24,373 nt of DNA from an uncultured Campylobacter sp. Its GTDB lineage: Bacteria; Campylobacterota; Campylobacteria; Campylobacterales; Campylobacteraceae. A program made the translations under genes and the position numbers. Under the pieces are notes generated by a model. It was given only the letters and a program-made list of their open reading frames with translations, ran no database searches and had not been told where the DNA came from. This document shows, in pieces, positions 21,838 through 24,373 of the stretch. The DNA lies in contig NZ_CALIMW010000212.1 in assembly GCF_938045405.1 (NCBI RefSeq), positions 1 through 24,373 on the forward strand, given 5' to 3'. Each line of letters begins with the position of its first letter. The stretch's first letter is position 1.

Positions 21838-21899
21838 TGGGAATTTTTTAGGCTTTTAAATTCCGAAATTTTGCGAGTTTCAAAGCCTTTAAAATCCCA
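21838..21899. terminator. Long imperfect hairpin between the convergent small-protein and bactofilin genes
   Basis: TGGGA, TTTT and AGGCTTT at 21838-21856 pair with AAAGCCT, AAAA and TCCCA at 21882-21899, with a bulge and a small internal loop. It lies 21 nt beyond the bactofilin stop codon on the minus strand. It could end the bactofilin transcript; the T-run on that side is weak. Confidence 0.4.
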
Positions 21900-21920
21900 A
21901 GAATTCCAAATGTGCGCGAT

Positions 21921-22337
21921 TTATTCGCCTAGAGCTTTGTCGATGAGCTTGACGTCTTCGCTTGCGCTGCCGTCGATGACTAGGGCTTGATCGCCGCCAC
22001 TTACGGCGCTTTTTCCGTTAAATTTCGCGCCCACTTCGATGCCGAAGCTTTGCGATAGCACGTCGCCCACGAGTACACCGCCGCCTAGCAGCTCGACGAG
22101 CTCGGCTTCTATATTGCCGAAAAATTTGCCGCTGATTACGATATGCTTGGCCCTGATCGAGCCGCGCGCGGTACCATTTTTACCGATGACGACGGTGTTA
22201 TCGGAGATCACGTCGCCTTCGACATTGCCATCGATATGCAAAATGCACGACAGGTGTAGCTCTCCTTTGATGAGCGTGCCTGACGAGATTATTGTTGTTT
22301 GAGCGGTGTTTGCATCGCCTTTATTAAAGATTGCCAT
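21921..22337 (-). CDS. ccmA: Bactofilin (polymer-forming cytoskeletal protein)
   Basis: The 138 residues form a bactofilin domain: a beta-helix of short repeats with G/N turns (HIDGNVEGDVISDNTVVIG, ARGSIRAKHIVISGKFFGNIEAELVELL) flanked by a disordered N-terminus and tail. Bactofilins polymerise without nucleotides and scaffold peptidoglycan hydrolases; in H. pylori CcmA works with Csd1 to make the helical shape. This ccmA is unrelated to the cytochrome c gene of the same name. A strong AAGGAGGAAG lies 9 nt before the ATG. The start lies inside the 3' end of the M23 gene, overlapping it by 49 bp. Confidence 0.93.
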   Translation of the reverse strand: MAIFNKGDANTAQTTIISSGTLIKGELHLSCILHIDGNVEGDVISDNTVVIGKNGTARGSIRAKHIVISGKFFGNIEAELVELLGGGVLVGDVLSQSFGIEVGAKFNGKSAVSGGDQALVIDGSASEDVKLIDKALGE

Positions 22338-23206
22338 GGGACATCTTCCTCCTTAGTAAAAATTTCTTTGTAATTTTTTTCGTTCCAGTTGATGAAATTT
22401 AGCGGATCTAGTGGCAGCTGCAAAAATCTAATCTCGTAATGCAGATGGGGGCCGGTGCTAAGCCCGGTGTTGCCGCTAAAAGCGATAAGATCGCCCTTGT
22501 TTACAAACTCGCCTACTTTGCGAGTTAAATTTGAATCCAAATGCGCATATCGTGTCGTAAAGCCATAGTTGTGGCGAATCTCGACTAGATTGCCATAGCC
22601 AGTAGCGCCAGCGCCGCTGTATTGGATGATGCCGTCTGCAGGCGCGTAGATGGGCGTTTTGGGCGGAGTGCGCAGATCGACGCCCGGGTGAAACTGCTTG
22701 CGCTTTAAGATGGGATGGTTGCGCCAGCCAAATTTCTCGCTGAGTTGATGAGTGCGCATTACCCTGCCGTTTGGGATCTGCATAAAAATTTCTTTTATCA
22801 GCGCGTCGGAGAATTTTTCGTTGATGATCTTTTGCGCACGCTCTTTGATCTCTTGTTCGGAAGTAGGTTTGATGTGAGATAGGCGGTCGATCGCGCGCTC
22901 ATCCTCCTCAGGATCAAGCCCAAACTGATGCTCCAAATCCGAAATTTTACCCTCGATGGCTTCAAATTCCATCTGACTTGCCGCGATACCGTCGCGAAGT
23001 TTTTGATTTAGCTCGTTAAGCTCGGTTTTGGTTCGCGAAAGGCTGTCGATTTTAGAGCCCAGATACCTGATATATAGCGCACCCGTGACGAAAACGGTAA
23101 AAACAAATAGTACCAAATATAACGCGATCTTTTTGATGATTTGCGAAAGCAAAAAATTCCTAGAGCCGTTAAGGTCGGTTATGGTTATCATAAATTTGTT
23201 TTTCAT
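22289..23206 (-). CDS. csd1: M23-family peptidoglycan endopeptidase, Csd1-like
   Basis: The 305 residues have a short cytoplasmic part, a transmembrane helix at about 25-47 that anchors it in the inner membrane, a periplasmic coiled-coil region (about 51-95), and the LytM/M23 domain (about 160-272). Zinc ligands are H173 and D177 in FHPGVDLRTP and H256 in GPHLHYEI; H222 (RYAHLD) and H254 complete the active site, so it should be active. Csd1 homologues cut D-Ala-mDAP crosslinks for cell shape in H. pylori. The 49-bp overlap with the bactofilin gene repeats the H. pylori arrangement and supports the name csd1. The ATG at 23206 has no ribosome binding site; a -10 box sits 8 nt upstream. Confidence 0.9.
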   Translation of the reverse strand: MKNKFMITITDLNGSRNFLLSQIIKKIALYLVLFVFTVFVTGALYIRYLGSKIDSLSRTKTELNELNQKLRDGIAASQMEFEAIEGKISDLEHQFGLDPEEDERAIDRLSHIKPTSEQEIKERAQKIINEKFSDALIKEIFMQIPNGRVMRTHQLSEKFGWRNHPILKRKQFHPGVDLRTPPKTPIYAPADGIIQYSGAGATGYGNLVEIRHNYGFTTRYAHLDSNLTRKVGEFVNKGDLIAFSGNTGLSTGPHLHYEIRFLQLPLDPLNFINWNEKNYKEIFTKEEDVPWQSLIKAMQTPLKQQ

Positions 23207-23212
23207 AATGCG

Positions 23213-23224
23213 GCATTATAATGC
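23213..23224 (-). promoter_or_regulatory. -10 box of csd1 within a 12-bp palindrome
   Basis: GCATTATAATGC is a perfect palindrome; its core gives TATAAT on the minus strand at 23215-23220. Only 8 nt separate that box from the csd1 ATG, which predicts a 5' leader of about 0-2 nt. The palindrome could also be an operator. Confidence 0.55.
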
Positions 23225-23312
23225 AGCATAGCTGAAATTTCAAAAAAATTGTAGATAAATTTAAAAGCTATTTAATTTCAAAATTTCACTAAAAGATAAA
23301 ATTTATTACTTA

Positions 23313-23346
23313 GTATAATTATAATTTAAGAAAATCTTGCTATAAT
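23313..23346 (+). promoter_or_regulatory. dps promoter with a possible PerR/Fur-type box
   Basis: TATAAT at 23341-23346 lies 28 nt before the dps ATG and is the likely -10 box. GTATAATTATAATTT at 23313-23327, roughly at the -35 position, matches the PerR-box pattern TTATAATnATTATAA at about 11 of 14 fixed positions. The box is AT-only, so chance matches are likely in this region; the iron/peroxide link is an inference supported by the function of Dps. Confidence 0.5.
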
Positions 23347-23374
23347 TACAGCAATTTTAAATAAAGGAGACACA

Positions 23375-23818
23375 ATGTCAAAAACAGTAAAACAACTAAA
23401 CAAACTTCAGGCGGACGCTCATGCGTTCTTTGTTGCATTCCACGATTATCACTGGAATGTTAAGGGCTTACAATTCGCGCAGGTTCACGCTTACACCGAG
23501 AAAGCATACGACGAGATGGGCGAGCTCTTCGATGATATGGCTGAGCGCGCGCTTCAAATAGGTGGCAAGGCCGTAACTAAGGCTAAGGATCTAATTGAGC
23601 TTTCAAAAGACGCTCCGATTAGCGTAAAAGACAGCTATAGCGTATCTGAGGTACTTGAGGATGTTAAAAAAGCCTATGAGTATTTAGTAAAAGAATTTAA
23701 GAAGCTTCAAGAAGTAGCCGAAGAAGAGGGCGACGATACTACTTCAAACATCGCGCAGGATCACTATGGCGATTATGAGAAACGCCTATGGATGCTAAGC
23801 TCAATGCTAAGCAAATAA
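23375..23818 (+). CDS. dps: Dps-family DNA starvation/iron-storage protein
   Basis: The 147-residue four-helix ferritin-like protein has the inter-subunit ferroxidase residues of Dps at the correct spacing: H26 in HWNVKG, H38, D53 and E57 (YDEMGELFDDMAERALQIGG). Dps shells of 12 subunits oxidise Fe2+ with H2O2 and protect DNA and cells from oxidative stress; the H. pylori relative is NapA. AAAGGAGA lies 6 nt before the ATG. It is divergent from csd1 and forms a single-gene unit with its own promoter. The short N-terminus lacks the Lys-rich DNA-binding tail of E. coli Dps. Confidence 0.97.
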   Translation: MSKTVKQLNKLQADAHAFFVAFHDYHWNVKGLQFAQVHAYTEKAYDEMGELFDDMAERALQIGGKAVTKAKDLIELSKDAPISVKDSYSVSEVLEDVKKAYEYLVKEFKKLQEVAEEEGDDTTSNIAQDHYGDYEKRLWMLSSMLSK

Positions 23819-23840
23819 TCCTCGTAAATCCTTTCAAAAT

Positions 23841-23864
23841 TTTTAGGGGCGCATGCCCCTAAAA
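23841..23864 (+). terminator. 10-bp hairpin after dps
   Basis: TTTTAGGGGC (23841-23850) pairs perfectly with GCCCCTAAAA (23855-23864), loop GCAT, 22 nt after the dps stop codon. The stem is strong and symmetrical; the T-run is part of the 5' arm, so it may act as a transcript end on either strand. Confidence 0.55.
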
Positions 23865-24373
23865 TCTATTAAAGCTAATATTGAAATTTCAAAAAATTTT
23901 AAAATTCTAAAATTACATTTTCACGCTAAAATTTTAAATTCTACTTGAAAACTGAAGTAGAATCGCTCATTAAAAGTAAAATTCATGTAGGTTTTAAATT
24001 TCATATCATCGAAATTTAACTTATTCGCCATGTAAAAACACAACTCTTTTTATAAGGCTCGGTCTAATTTAAAATTTTGCCGTGTCGTTAAAATTTCTTG
24101 TCGATTTCAAATTTCATAGCCGTAAAAATTCTAAGAGCTAAGGCTTTGTAGCTAAAGAGTGGCATTTGCTAAAAGATATTTATATTTCTTTTTAGCGTCT
24201 GATGATAAATTTTAGCTTGTAGTTTTACTATTTTGATTATTTTTAAAACTTCGGTGTTTATAAATGAAGCGGAATTTTAAAAATTTCAAAGAATTTCGCA
24301 AATTCCGTAAAATTTTATAATTTCACGGAATTTTAGTTTTTATAGAATTAAGCTCTAGTCTTAAAAATTCTCT
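23865..24373. other. AT-rich non-coding tail of the window
   Basis: These 509 bp have no credible coding frame and no RNA gene that I recognise. Structures seen are a 9-bp hairpin ATTCTACTT/AAGTAGAAT (23938-23946/23955-23963, 8-nt loop), and three related arms at the right end: CGGAATTT (24270-24277), AAATTCCGT (24300-24308) and ACGGAATTT (24325-24333), where the middle arm can pair with either neighbour. The second pairing is followed by TAGTTTTT. The region may be an intergenic junction beyond which a gene starts outside the window. Confidence 0.4.

Noticed and set aside
1..24373. CRISPR arrays, insertion sequences, prophage genes, rRNA genes
   Set aside because: No regularly spaced direct repeats, transposase or integrase motifs, or rRNA sequences were seen on either strand.

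Overview
The window looks like chromosomal DNA from a Campylobacterales bacterium, most likely a Campylobacter of the oral group whose GC content is higher than that of C. jejuni. The reasons are the protein families, a glutamine synthetase with the epsilonproteobacterial Phe at the adenylylation site, an H. pylori-type csd1-ccmA overlap, an HP0958-like protein, and the constant use of AAATTT and TTTTAAAA blocks. The species cannot be fixed from the sequence alone.

Layout. Positions 1-4875 read leftwards: a PHP-family phosphatase, glnA, a short ComEC, a YciI-like protein and an acetyltransferase gene that is interrupted by an in-frame TGA and cut by the window edge. From 4941 to 15375 a dense rightward block carries a U32 (TrhP-like) protein, purE, a GyrI-like protein, glyQ, NIF3, an HP0958/FlgZ-like protein, waaA, a pseudouridine synthase, ffh, and the rpsP-KH-rimM-trmD-rplS operon. 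From memory, this order matches C. jejuni from glnA to rplS. Overlaps of 1-8 bp show tight translational coupling. The block ends at a terminator-like hairpin just after rplS.

The synteny I remember stops at about 15376. An AT-rich leader precedes two genes joined by TAATG (15670-19841). They encode a tandem ATPase/HgdB-like protein and a second HgdB/HgdA-like protein of the 2-hydroxyacyl-CoA dehydratase/activase superfamily. These have many cysteines suited to Fe-S clusters and no substrate-defining neighbour, so they are the best candidate here for an undescribed biochemical system. A lipoprotein gene, tRNA-Ser(GCU) on the minus strand and a small two-helix membrane protein behind a G7-containing promoter follow. 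Then come the divergent csd1-ccmA cell-shape pair (minus) and dps (plus), and an AT-rich non-coding tail.

Two themes cross gene boundaries. First, several conserved proteins (acetyltransferase, GyrI-like, GlyQ, WaaA) carry in-frame, low-complexity insertions or tails that their families do not need; two of these share an identical 15-mer, and one contains the stop codon. Second, the 10-bp palindrome ATTTTAAAAT occurs 11 times by my reading, far above chance. RNA-level signals of interest are two interleaved 9-bp hairpins in the rpsP leader, a possible leaderless csd1 mRNA and a possible PerR/Fur-type box at dps.
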